Origin: RGIG7213 sp045636245 | GTDB lineage: Bacteria > Bacillota > Clostridia > Oscillospirales > CAG-272 | DNA: 5,480 bases | NCBI GenBank assembly: GCA_045636245.1 | Contig: JAZTXA010000012.1 | Span: 1 to 5,480 of the forward strand | Reading direction: 5' to 3' | Shown here: piece after piece, positions 1-5,387 of the stretch | How the letters are laid out: each line of letters starts with the position of its first letter | Position numbering within the stretch: position 1 is the first letter of the stretch | Translations under genes and position numbers: made by a program | Notes under the pieces: generated by a model | Database searches by the model: none | Told to the model about the DNA's origin: nothing | What the model saw: only the letters and a program-made list of their open reading frames with translations

Positions 1-43
1 TACCATTATGATAGCACATCTAAGGGGAATTTTCAATTATATA

Positions 44-103
44 TTATTTGAAGTATCTACCTAAAAGACCCTCAAATGCTTTGCCGTGGCGAGCCTCATC
101 ACG
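44..103 (-). pseudogene. 3'-terminal fragment of a second rubrerythrin gene
   Basis: Read on the minus strand, this stretch ends in TAA and encodes DEARHGKAFEGLLGRYFK, identical in 17 of 18 residues to the C-terminus of the intact rubrerythrin at 785-1363. It carries the last ExxH iron-ligand motif (E-A-R-H) of the diiron domain. Ten of the 18 codons differ synonymously from the intact gene and only one changes the residue, so this is an older, AT-richer paralogue rather than a recent copy. Similarity stops abruptly just upstream: the intact protein has VHEMAK there, this one has FLSIFR, and the frame meets a stop at 146-148. The four-helix bundle and rubredoxin domain are missing, so no function is expected. 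Confidence 0.8.
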
Positions 104-104
104 A

Positions 105-267
105 AAAATGCTTAAAAACCCAGTATTTAAGCCACTTTTTGAAAATTACACACCTTGTCGCACACTAAAAGCAGTCCTTTGCTGGAAAATTTTCGATATG
201 AGGAAAAATAAAGTCTATCATCCCTCATATATCTGCTCATCGAACTTGAATTTATTACATATTTTTG
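105..267 (-). other. gene-free AT-rich segment fused to the rubrerythrin fragment; possible interspersed repeat
   Basis: No intact gene is visible here on either strand. On the minus strand a 17-codon reading frame (218-271) overlaps the stop of the upstream membrane-protein gene as ATGA and ends in NKFKFDEQIYEG. A further open stretch then runs into the rubrerythrin fragment. An 8-bp inverted repeat, ATATGAGG at 196-203 and CCTCATAT at 223-230, could form a weak hairpin. The abrupt junction with the rubrerythrin fragment suggests inserted or recombined DNA. That it is a dispersed repeat of gut clostridia is an inference, partly from an unverified impression that the NKFKFDEQIYEG ending recurs in such genomes. 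Confidence 0.35.
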
Positions 268-618
268 TCATTTGACCGCTGTCTTATTATAAATAATACT
301 TAAAACCATACAAGGTATAAAAGATAAAAACCCTACAATCTCTGAAATGAGCACAAATAAATATCTGCCGTAGGATACCTCAGTCCATATTCCGTGTGAT
401 GACAAATAATAGTGCCCTGATTGATATAATTCATAATCATTAGATGCATTATGCAAAGCACTACCACCGAATATAAATCCTATAAAAAGGCCATAGGAAA
501 AAAGAAGACAAAATATGCAAGATAGCAATCCTATTACATCTTTTTCCTTAACCAACTTAATAATTCCTCGAATGCACGAAAGCCAAACGACAGCAAAAAT
601 AAAATAACCAAAAGTCAC
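268..618 (-). CDS. small hypothetical membrane protein (116 aa)
   Basis: The frame starts at GTG with AAAGG six bases upstream and a further GGAAG a little earlier. A good promoter (TTTACT, 17 bases, extended -10 TGATATAAT) lies about 40-65 bases before the start. I do not recognise the family. The protein has three hydrophobic segments, at about residues 3-22, 28-51 and 86-110. A polar, Tyr/Ser-rich loop at about 52-85 contains SNDYELYQSGHYYLSSHG and probably faces outside. There is no signal peptidase site and no catalytic motif. It is AT-rich, unlike the adjacent perR-rubrerythrin pair, and is separated from it by a terminator, so it is a single-gene unit. An integral membrane protein of unknown role is the most that can be said. 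Confidence 0.6.
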   Translation of the reverse strand: MTFGYFIFAVVWLSCIRGIIKLVKEKDVIGLLSCIFCLLFSYGLFIGFIFGGSALHNASNDYELYQSGHYYLSSHGIWTEVSYGRYLFVLISEIVGFLSFIPCMVLSIIYNKTAVK

Positions 619-656
619 AACTTGCCTTTCACTTCCTTTTGTACATTTACGATTAG

Positions 657-685
657 ATTATATCACATATTTCTCATAAAGTAAA
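657..685 (-). promoter_or_regulatory. promoter of the small membrane-protein gene
   Basis: On the minus strand, TTTACT (680-685) is followed after 17 bases by TATAAT (657-662), with the TGA extended -10 extension at 663-665. Transcription would start near 650, giving a leader of about 30 bases before the GTG start at 618. The -10 element is a perfect match and the -35 matches 4 of 6 positions. Confidence 0.6.
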
Positions 686-726
686 TATAAAAAAGATGGT
701 CTTAAAAGTTTTTGTCATATAAGCAA

Positions 727-755
727 AGGACACCCACCAGAGCGGTGGATGTCCT
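727..755 (-). terminator. terminator of the perR-rubrerythrin operon
   Basis: An inverted repeat, AGGACA(C)CCACC at 727-738 and GGTGG(A)TGTCCT at 744-755, forms 11 base pairs with one mismatch and a 5-base loop. It lies about 30 bases past the rubrerythrin stop. On the minus strand it is followed by TTTGCTT, a weak U-tract. A further 7-bp AAAAACC/GGTTTTT repeat lies between it and the gene (756-762 and 775-781) and may contribute. Confidence 0.65.
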
Positions 756-784
756 AAAAACCCTTATTTTATGCGGTTTTTCGC

Positions 785-1363
785 TTATTTGAAATAACGA
801 GCGAGCAGACCTTCAAATGCCTTTCCGTGTCTCGCCTCGTCCTTCGCCATCTCGTGCACGGTATCGTGGATCGCGTCGTAGCCCAACTCCTTCGCGCGGC
901 GGGCCAACATCATCTTACCGTCGGTCGCGCCGTGCTCGGCTTCCACACGCATCGAGAGATTCTTCTCGGTGCTGTCACTCAGCACTTCACCCAGCAGCTC
1001 CGCGAACTTCGCAGCGTGCTCGGCCTCTTCGTACGCGGCCTTCTCCCAGTACAGACCGATCTCGGGATAGCCCTCACGGTGCGCCACACGCGCCATCGCC
1101 AGATACATACCCACCTCGGAGCACTCGCCGTTAAAGTTGGCGCGCAGCATCTCCACGACTTCGGCGTCCACGCCCTTCGCAATACCCACGCGATGCTCGT
1201 CCGCCCACACCTTGTCGGTCAGGCTCTTCGCAGAGGCCTCCGCCGCGGGTGCCGCTTCAACTTCCTTAAACTTCTCAGCAGGCGCGTTGCAGATGGGGCA
1301 CTTCGCGGGTGCCGCATCACCGTTGTGGACGTAACCGCAGACCAAACAAACGAACTTTTTCAT
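785..1363 (-). CDS. rbr: reverse rubrerythrin (NADH peroxidase type)
   Basis: This 192-residue protein has a short rubredoxin domain at the N-terminus (residues 1-36) with FeS4 ligands C6, C9, C22 and C25 in CxxCGY and CPxC motifs. A linker rich in Ala and Glu follows, then a ferritin-like diiron domain at about residues 50-192. Diiron ligand motifs are visible at E80 (NGEC), E113-x-x-H116, E143 and E176-x-x-H179. The rubredoxin-first order is that of clostridial reverse rubrerythrins, which reduce hydrogen peroxide, and oxygen via partner flavoproteins, to water in the cytoplasm. The start is set by AGGAGGA seven bases upstream. It is the second gene of an operon, 24 bases after the PerR-like gene, with no promoter of its own visible. 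It therefore probably shares the PerR-controlled promoter at 1859-1886, giving peroxide-inducible expression. Codons are GC-rich. The family call is firm; electron donors cannot be read from the sequence. Confidence 0.95.
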   Translation of the reverse strand: MKKFVCLVCGYVHNGDAAPAKCPICNAPAEKFKEVEAAPAAEASAKSLTDKVWADEHRVGIAKGVDAEVVEMLRANFNGECSEVGMYLAMARVAHREGYPEIGLYWEKAAYEEAEHAAKFAELLGEVLSDSTEKNLSMRVEAEHGATDGKMMLARRAKELGYDAIHDTVHEMAKDEARHGKAFEGLLARYFK

Positions 1364-1387
1364 AACATTTTCCTCCTAAAATTTGTG

Positions 1388-1804
1388 TTACTGTGGATCG
1401 TTTTGACACCGAGGGCAAACGCCGGTGGCGTAAATGTCGAATATCTCGGTACGATACCCCGCAGGAGCCAATCGCTGTGACGCGTCAGACGGGAGCACGA
1501 AATCGTAAAGCTCACCGCACTTCGCACAACGGAAATGCCCGTGATCGGCGATGTCAGCATCGAAGTGCTGCTCCTCCGCGTCAATGGTAACGATGCGAAG
1601 CAACCCCGCCCCGAACAACGCCTTCATGGTGTTGTACACCGTGGTACGGGACATCGTGGGATATTCGACGGCCAACGCTTGATACACCGTGTCGGCCGTG
1701 GGATGCGTGCGATGCTCCAACAGATACCGATACACCGCCAACCGCTGTTGCGTGGGGCTGATCCCCTTCTCACGCAGGGCATCGATCAGATGCTGTGTGG
1801 TCAT
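1388..1804 (-). CDS. perR: PerR-like Fur-family peroxide-sensing repressor
   Basis: This 138-residue protein has a winged-helix DNA-binding half (residues 1-75, recognition region MSRTTVYNTMKAL) and a C-terminal dimerisation and metal-binding half. All ligands known from Bacillus PerR have counterparts. The regulatory iron site is H34 (HPTA), D82, H88, H90 and D101; the structural zinc site is C93, C96, C130 and C133. An Asp at 101 rather than Glu favours PerR over Fur. In PerR, peroxide oxidises the iron-ligating histidines and releases DNA. The ATG at 1804 is chosen because AAGGAGG lies seven bases upstream; the open frame extends 25 codons further, but through the promoter and operator. 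The gene sits first in an operon with a reverse rubrerythrin, a common PerR target in clostridia, and a perfect palindrome overlaps its own promoter. Zur or Fur function is less likely but not excluded by sequence alone. Confidence 0.88.
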   Translation of the reverse strand: MTTQHLIDALREKGISPTQQRLAVYRYLLEHRTHPTADTVYQALAVEYPTMSRTTVYNTMKALFGAGLLRIVTIDAEEQHFDADIADHGHFRCAKCGELYDFVLPSDASQRLAPAGYRTEIFDIYATGVCPRCQNDPQ

Positions 1805-1839
1805 ACGCTCGCCTCCTTCAATCTGTAATCGTTGCTGTT

Positions 1840-1854
1840 TTGTAATGATTACAA
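1840..1854. promoter_or_regulatory. Fur/PerR-family operator (7-1-7 palindrome)
   Basis: TTGTAATGATTACAA is a perfect 7-1-7 palindrome. It differs from the Bacillus Per box (TTATAATnATTATAA) at one base per half, and also at one base per half from the Zur box, so sequence alone does not settle which metalloregulator binds. It covers the predicted start of transcription of perR and begins four bases past its -10 element, so bound protein would block RNA polymerase. Autoregulation of perR-rbr is the natural reading. Confidence 0.85.
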
Positions 1855-1858
1855 TTTT

Positions 1859-1886
1859 ATTATACTGATATTTCCGCAAATGTCAA
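1859..1886 (-). promoter_or_regulatory. promoter of the perR-rubrerythrin operon
   Basis: On the minus strand a perfect TTGACA (1881-1886) and a perfect TATAAT (1859-1864) are separated by 16 bases. The predicted start, near 1852, falls inside the palindromic operator. The leader to the perR ATG is about 48 bases. Such a strong core promoter with an overlapping operator fits repression released by peroxide. Confidence 0.85.
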
Positions 1887-1933
1887 GAGGGAAAATGAAA
1901 AAATTAAAATATTTTTTGGCGCAAAAAAAGGGC

Positions 1934-1962
1934 TTGACAAGCGGTAGTAAATATGGTAAAGT
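1934..1962 (+). promoter_or_regulatory. promoter of the tRNA-Ala transcription unit
   Basis: TTGACA (1934-1939), a 17-base spacer and TAAAGT (1957-1962) form a strong promoter pointing away from perR. Transcription would begin near 1969, just before the collapsed tRNA copy at 1982, and continue through the intact tRNA-Ala. No other good promoter is seen between the two tRNA sequences. Confidence 0.75.
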
Positions 1963-1981
1963 AAAGGACGTCGCAAGACAC

Positions 1982-2032
1982 GGGGGTATAGCTCAGCTGG
2001 GAGAGCAATGCACTCAAAGCCAGACCCCACCA
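1982..2032 (+). pseudogene. collapsed tRNA-Ala copy (51 bases)
   Basis: The first 25 bases are identical to the 5' end of the intact tRNA-Ala at 2071 (acceptor strand, D-arm to GAGC). The next part, AATGCACTCAAAG, aligns to AATGGCATTCAAG of the anticodon arm after loss of about five bases of the 5' anticodon stem and one base of the loop. The T-arm is missing altogether, yet the copy ends in CCCCACCA, so the outer four G-C acceptor pairs, the discriminator A and CCA could still form. It cannot work as a normal tRNA. It lies within the leader of the tRNA transcript, so it is probably transcribed. Confidence 0.75.
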
Positions 2033-2048
2033 CATAATTTCATAAATA

Positions 2049-2164
<116 letters not shown>

Positions 2165-2246
2165 ATTTTTTATTCAAATATTCATGCGAACAATATCGTA
2201 TGATATGTTTAACATCTAAAGATCACAAAAAGGTAGGCGAAATAAC

Positions 2247-2783
2247 TTGTTGTTTAAAAAGAAAATATATCCCGAGGCATATATTAAATTGTTTTTGGAA
2301 ACTGTCTACCCTCGTTGTAAGGAGCAAAATCAATTCCACAAAGATGGGTTTTCGGCAGACGAAGTGACAATAATAAACGACACTACTTATTATATCTGTT
2401 TGCTTTTTGTCTTTTATTCTTTACGCATTAAATTTTGGGATAGTCAAAAACAACTTTATACATTTTTTCAAGCATTTGAAATGGTTCTTAAGCAAAAGGG
2501 CTTTGATGCCAATTATATTGATCAAGAATGCCGTATCGTCTTTGAATTGGCAAAAGAATTTGAATCTTATTTAGAGACTCAAAATAGAGGCGATGATATT
2601 GGATTGAACCTCTATATGTTCTGTAACGATAAAATACGCAACGCCTGTGAGATCAATAGCCAAACGGATGAAAATTTTATCGTCAAAAGCGCCGCAATTG
2701 CTTCGCATACAAAAGTTATACTTAAACAAATCCCTTCGATTAATGACATTATTTTAAGCAGTTATTCTTTGCGCAAAGATTAG
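2247..2783 (+). CDS. hypothetical protein (178 aa), TTG start
   Basis: I do not recognise this family. The frame opens with two successive TTG codons; the first has AGGTAGG ending nine bases upstream, which supports translation there. The product is AT-rich in codon use and looks mostly alpha-helical. It has one hydrophobic, aromatic stretch at about residues 47-60 (TYYICLLFVFYSL), probably a buried helix rather than a membrane anchor. Charged helices follow at about 70-113 and 145-165. Scattered Cys residues (C24, C51, C95, C126, C134) form no metal-binding pattern. There is no signal peptide. A strong hairpin follows the stop, and the next gene has its own promoter, so this appears to be a single-gene unit. 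Its promoter is unclear; TATGAT at 2199-2204 is a weak candidate. Likely a cytoplasmic accessory protein of unknown role. Confidence 0.6.
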   Translation: MLFKKKIYPEAYIKLFLETVYPRCKEQNQFHKDGFSADEVTIINDTTYYICLLFVFYSLRIKFWDSQKQLYTFFQAFEMVLKQKGFDANYIDQECRIVFELAKEFESYLETQNRGDDIGLNLYMFCNDKIRNACEINSQTDENFIVKSAAIASHTKVILKQIPSINDIILSSYSLRKD

Positions 2784-2809
2784 AATTTTTATGTGAATTT
2801 TGGAATGCA

Positions 2810-2842
2810 ATCATAGCCTTCGGCTTAGCCGGAGGCTATGAT
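2810..2842 (+). terminator. long hairpin after the 178-aa gene, probable terminator
   Basis: ATCATAGCCT pairs perfectly with AGGCTATGAT and continues inward through one wobble and CGGC/GCCG, giving 15 pairs around a TTA loop. It starts 27 bases past the stop codon. The following sequence, ATTATATCTTAATAAG, is not a clean U-tract, and the other strand lacks one as well, so termination may be weak or the hairpin may act mainly as a 3' end stabiliser. Confidence 0.6.
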
Positions 2843-2897
2843 ATTATATCTTAATAAGCGTTTTGTTTGTAAAGCACTTTTTATTGGACTCATAGTG

Positions 2898-2906
2898 TGA
2901 TATAAT
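2898..2906 (+). promoter_or_regulatory. extended -10 promoter of the ankyrin-like gene
   Basis: TGATATAAT gives a perfect TGn extension and a perfect -10 hexamer. No convincing -35 is seen 17 bases upstream. Transcription would begin near 2913, leaving a very short leader that is almost only the ribosome binding site. The same nine-base -10 element occurs at the membrane-protein gene (657-665, minus strand). Confidence 0.6.
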
Positions 2907-2926
2907 GTGTTTGTGAGGTGAGAAAA

Positions 2927-3835
2927 ATGTTTAAAGCAGAACTGGATAAAGAACTTTATTTGGCTTGTACCGATTATGATCATGATTTGGGTAAAATTAA
3001 AAAGTTGATACTCGCAGGTGCCGATACGAATCAAACAGATAGATATGGCGATAGTATTTTTGACGATGTGTTCATGTATGCCTTGCACGCCGTTGATGAT
3101 GACAAGCAAAAATTATCGGAAACAGCCGAAAGAATAAAAGAACTTATCCCTATAATGATAAGTGCTGGATGGAATATTAAAAAATTCGGGGTATCGGTGG
3201 CGGATCAGTTTACTCTTTCTACATATGACCGCCTTACATTCGACCTCTTTAAATTTATATTACAATACGATCTAACGGATGACCCAAAAGATTATGAAGA
3301 AATACTGGAAGGTGTCGGTACCGAAGAAAGTTTCCAACGTTGTTGCGAAGAAAACCACGAACTGGAAAATTTGTTTTATTCCATCTATGAAATTGTAGAA
3401 GCGAAAATGGAAGGTCGAGATTATCACAGTATAGAACTATACTATGATGCGATAGGACTAACCATTGACAAAGTGATTTATTTTGACGGTGAAGATACCA
3501 CCGCTAAAAAAGCAAATTTCTTCGAATATAACGCAGACATTGGTTTTGTATGTGGAAACAAATTATTAATTTTGAAAAAAGGTGTCAACATCTTATTTAT
3601 GAACGATCGATTTGACGACCAACCTCAAATAGACTTTTCCTCAACGCTCCAAGCGTGTATCGGTACACGGATCGAAAACATTTCGTTTGAGCACAAAACG
3701 GTGATAGACGGAACAACGCATTACGGACAACCCACAATTATTATAGAATTGTCTAACGGCAAGAAAATGAAGTTTTCCCATAACTTTGGCGAGTTACCTG
3801 ACAATCAAGCCCAATCTCGTTTTTGGATTGAGTAA
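2927..3835 (+). CDS. ankyrin-repeat-like protein of unknown function (302 aa)
   Basis: The ATG at 2927 has GAGGTGA ending six bases upstream. A GTG in frame at 2918 lies inside that site and is rejected as the start. Residues 9-43 read like an ankyrin repeat: LYLAC, then KIKKLILAGADTNQTD and RYGDSIFDD match the helix, LLxxGADxN and GxS/T positions. A weaker second unit (about 66-95, with IPIMISAGWNI) and perhaps a third (100-118) follow. An acidic helical middle (120-165) leads to a C-terminal half (about 172-300) rich in predicted beta strands, with repeated ITIDKVIYF-like and TIIIELSNGKKMKF-like stretches. Ankyrin repeats mediate protein binding; similar small cytosolic proteins include immunity proteins of secreted toxins, but no toxin gene is next to it. 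There is no signal peptide. It is AT-rich, with its own promoter and a strong terminator, and therefore monocistronic. Confidence 0.75.
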   Translation: MFKAELDKELYLACTDYDHDLGKIKKLILAGADTNQTDRYGDSIFDDVFMYALHAVDDDKQKLSETAERIKELIPIMISAGWNIKKFGVSVADQFTLSTYDRLTFDLFKFILQYDLTDDPKDYEEILEGVGTEESFQRCCEENHELENLFYSIYEIVEAKMEGRDYHSIELYYDAIGLTIDKVIYFDGEDTTAKKANFFEYNADIGFVCGNKLLILKKGVNILFMNDRFDDQPQIDFSSTLQACIGTRIENISFEHKTVIDGTTHYGQPTIIIELSNGKKMKFSHNFGELPDNQAQSRFWIE

Positions 3836-3845
3836 TGGCACAATC

Positions 3846-3884
3846 AGCCGAGCAGAGCGCAGAAAACGCTCTGCTCGGCTTTTC
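3846..3884 (+). terminator. intrinsic terminator of the ankyrin-like gene
   Basis: AGCCGAGCAGAGCG (3846-3859) pairs perfectly over 14 bases with CGCTCTGCTCGGCT (3867-3880) around a 7-base loop and is followed by TTTCTC. It starts 10 bases past the stop codon and ends just before the next promoter, insulating the exporter unit from read-through. Confidence 0.9.
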
Positions 3885-3887
3885 TCA

Positions 3888-3916
3888 TTGACTTTTCGCG
3901 CATTTGACGGTATAAT
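3888..3916 (+). promoter_or_regulatory. promoter of the leader-exporter unit
   Basis: TTGACT (3888-3893) and a perfect TATAAT (3911-3916) are separated by 17 bases. Transcription would begin near 3923, about 118 bases before the exporter ATG. That leaves a long leader for the regulatory RNA. Confidence 0.85.
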
Positions 3917-3930
3917 ACTAAAAAATACGT

Positions 3931-3990
3931 CACCGGAGGCTGTGCGCCGTAGCGCCGAAAAGCCGGATTAGGTGTCCGAGTGAGCTCGGG
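3931..3990 (+). promoter_or_regulatory. candidate riboswitch leader, possibly guanidine-IV (mepA motif)
   Basis: The leader is GC-rich and can fold compactly: CACC (3931-3934) with GGTG (3971-3974), GGC (3938-3940) with GCC (3962-3964), and a GCGC/GCGC hairpin (3944-3947, 3952-3955) with loop CGTA. An alternative pairs CCGG at 3933-3936 with CCGG at 3963-3966. Immediately after, CCGAG (3976-3980) pairs with CTCGG (3985-3989) around TGAG. This hairpin shares bases with the 5' arm of the following terminator, so only one can form. That is the expected design for transcription attenuation. Guanidine-IV riboswitches are known from clostridial mepA-type MATE genes and act by antitermination, so position and partner fit. 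The match to their consensus could not be checked. A ribosome-dependent leader is the main alternative. Confidence 0.6.
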
Positions 3991-4028
3991 TTATTGTGTA
4001 TGCAATAGCCTGAGCCTTTTTCTTTTTC
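3984..4028 (+). terminator. leader attenuator (intrinsic terminator before the MATE gene)
   Basis: GCTCGGGTTATTG (3984-3996) pairs over 13 positions, two of them G-U, with CAATAGCCTGAGC (4003-4015) around the loop TGTATG. CTTTTTCTTTTT follows at once. It lies between the promoter and the exporter ribosome binding site, so it must be bypassed for expression. Its 5' arm overlaps the CCGAG/CTCGG hairpin at 3976-3989, which would act as antiterminator. Confidence 0.9.
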
Positions 4029-4040
4029 AGGGAGGATTTT

Positions 4041-5387
4041 ATGGATTCCGAGATTTTTGAAAAATTACCGCCGACGAAATTATTTTTTCGTCTGGCCATA
4101 CCGTCGATGATCACCATGGCTTTCGGCGCACTCTATCAAATCGCAGACGGTCTGTTTGTTGGTCGGTTCATTGGTGGAGATGCCCTTGCCGCTGTTAATC
4201 TGATTATGCCGATCATTATGATCGTTTTCGGCTTTGCCAACCTGATCGCCACCGGCGCATCGGTGCGCATTTCCATTTTGCTGGGCGAGAAAAACCGAGA
4301 AGAAGCATCGAGGGTGTTCACCTATACGCTCAAGGTAATCTTTTTGATTTCCTGTGTGTTAGGAGCTTTAGGGCTTGTATTCGCTGAAACATTCGTCCGC
4401 TTCTTGGCGCCGGGCGCAACGGAACTTGCCATTCAATACGGCATCACCTACACCCGCATTTATGCCGCCTTTGCACCTCTGATGCTGATCTACCACGCAA
4501 CCGACAACTATCTTCGGGTTTGCGGAAAAGAAAAGGTATCAATGTGGCTGAGCATTGCCACCCAAGCCTTCAATATCGTTCTTGACGTGATCCTCATCGT
4601 GTTCCTTGGCCAAGGGGTTTGGGCAGCGGCTTTCACCAGTTGTTTTGCGATGGCGCTCGGCTCGGCGATCACGCTTTTGATGTTCCGCAAAAAACGGATG
4701 GATTTGTATTATGTCAAAGGAAAGATTAAGCGCACGGTGTTCTTCCGTATTCTTGCCAACGGTTCCAGCGAGTTTTTCAGCAGTATTTCCATGTCCGTTA
4801 TGTCCATCGTGTTCAATTTCTTTTTGCTGAAATACGGCGGCACAACGGGGGTAGCCGCATTCTCGGTCATTATGTATGTGGACAGCATTGCGGGGATGTT
4901 GCTGTTTGGTATGGCCGATGCCCAGCAACCCGCCATCAGCTATTGCTACGGCGCAGGGCAAATGAACAAGGTCAAATCGCTGTTTCGATGCGTCATTCTG
5001 GGTGGCATTTCGCTTTCCGCTATTGCCTTGGTGTTTATGTTGTTTGTCGGGCAATACGTAGCTCCGCTCTTTGTCAAGCCGGAGGACACCGAGCTTTTGG
5101 CGGTGAGCATTATCGGGATGAAACTGTTTTCACTGTCCTATCTTACCGGTTGGGTGGATATGTGCTTTTCTTCTTATTTCACTGCATTGGAGCGACCCGC
5201 AAGATCTATGCTAGTTTCCCTCTTTGGAACGCTCATATTCCCAATTTCCGCACTTTGTATTATGGCACCGCTCATGCAACTGAACGGTGTTTGGCTCAGC
5301 GTGTTGGTATCCTGCACATTGAGTGCTATATTTACTTTAATCTTGTATTTTACGTTAAAATTCAACCAAAAGGAGACCCTGCAATGA
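4041..5387 (+). CDS. MATE-family multidrug efflux transporter (MepA-like)
   Basis: This 448-residue protein has 12 predicted membrane helices in two six-helix halves joined at about residue 220-235, the usual MATE size. The N-terminal signature (PSMITMAFGALYQIADGLFV, residues 21-40, then GRFIGGDALAAVN) includes D36 in helix 1, placed like the acidic residue used for cation coupling. The C-terminal half has the matching QQPAISYCYGAGQ motif at 295-307. MATE proteins sit in the inner membrane and export cationic drugs or small organic cations in exchange for protons or sodium. The sequence is closest in character to clostridial MepA-type members. ATG is preceded by GGGAGGA. Expression is probably controlled by the attenuator in the leader. 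The stop overlaps the next start as ATGA, so the downstream acetyltransferase is translationally coupled. The natural substrate is unknown; guanidine or related compounds would follow if the riboswitch call holds. Confidence 0.93.
   Translation: MDSEIFEKLPPTKLFFRLAIPSMITMAFGALYQIADGLFVGRFIGGDALAAVNLIMPIIMIVFGFANLIATGASVRISILLGEKNREEASRVFTYTLKVIFLISCVLGALGLVFAETFVRFLAPGATELAIQYGITYTRIYAAFAPLMLIYHATDNYLRVCGKEKVSMWLSIATQAFNIVLDVILIVFLGQGVWAAAFTSCFAMALGSAITLLMFRKKRMDLYYVKGKIKRTVFFRILANGSSEFFSSISMSVMSIVFNFFLLKYGGTTGVAAFSVIMYVDSIAGMLLFGMADAQQPAISYCYGAGQMNKVKSLFRCVILGGISLSAIALVFMLFVGQYVAPLFVKPEDTELLAVSIIGMKLFSLSYLTGWVDMCFSSYFTALERPARSMLVSLFGTLIFPISALCIMAPLMQLNGVWLSVLVSCTLSAIFTLILYFTLKFNQKETLQ

Noticed and set aside
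48..275. Plus-strand 75-codon open frame across the rubrerythrin fragment
   Set aside because: It is antisense to the recognisable rubrerythrin tail, lacks a ribosome binding site and shows no protein-like pattern.
817..1480. Long plus-strand frames opposite the rubrerythrin and perR genes
   Set aside because: They are shadows of GC-rich coding on the minus strand, with Arg/Ser/His-rich products and no ribosome binding site.
1805..1879. Upstream extension of PerR by 25 codons
   Set aside because: The extension runs through the -10 element, the operator and the Shine-Dalgarno; the ATG at 1804 has an ideal AAGGAGG and gives the normal PerR length.
2918..2926. GTG start three codons upstream for the ankyrin-like gene
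   Set aside because: This GTG lies within the GAGGTGA ribosome binding site; the ATG at 2927 is at the right distance.
3786..3971. Plus-strand frame spanning the end of the ankyrin-like gene, terminator and leader
   Set aside because: It reads through a 14-bp terminator hairpin and a promoter and has no initiation signal; only its last nine codons coincide with the leader and are discussed separately.
4508..5054. Minus-strand frames opposite the MATE gene
   Set aside because: They are antisense shadows of a well-supported membrane transporter and their products have no recognisable features.
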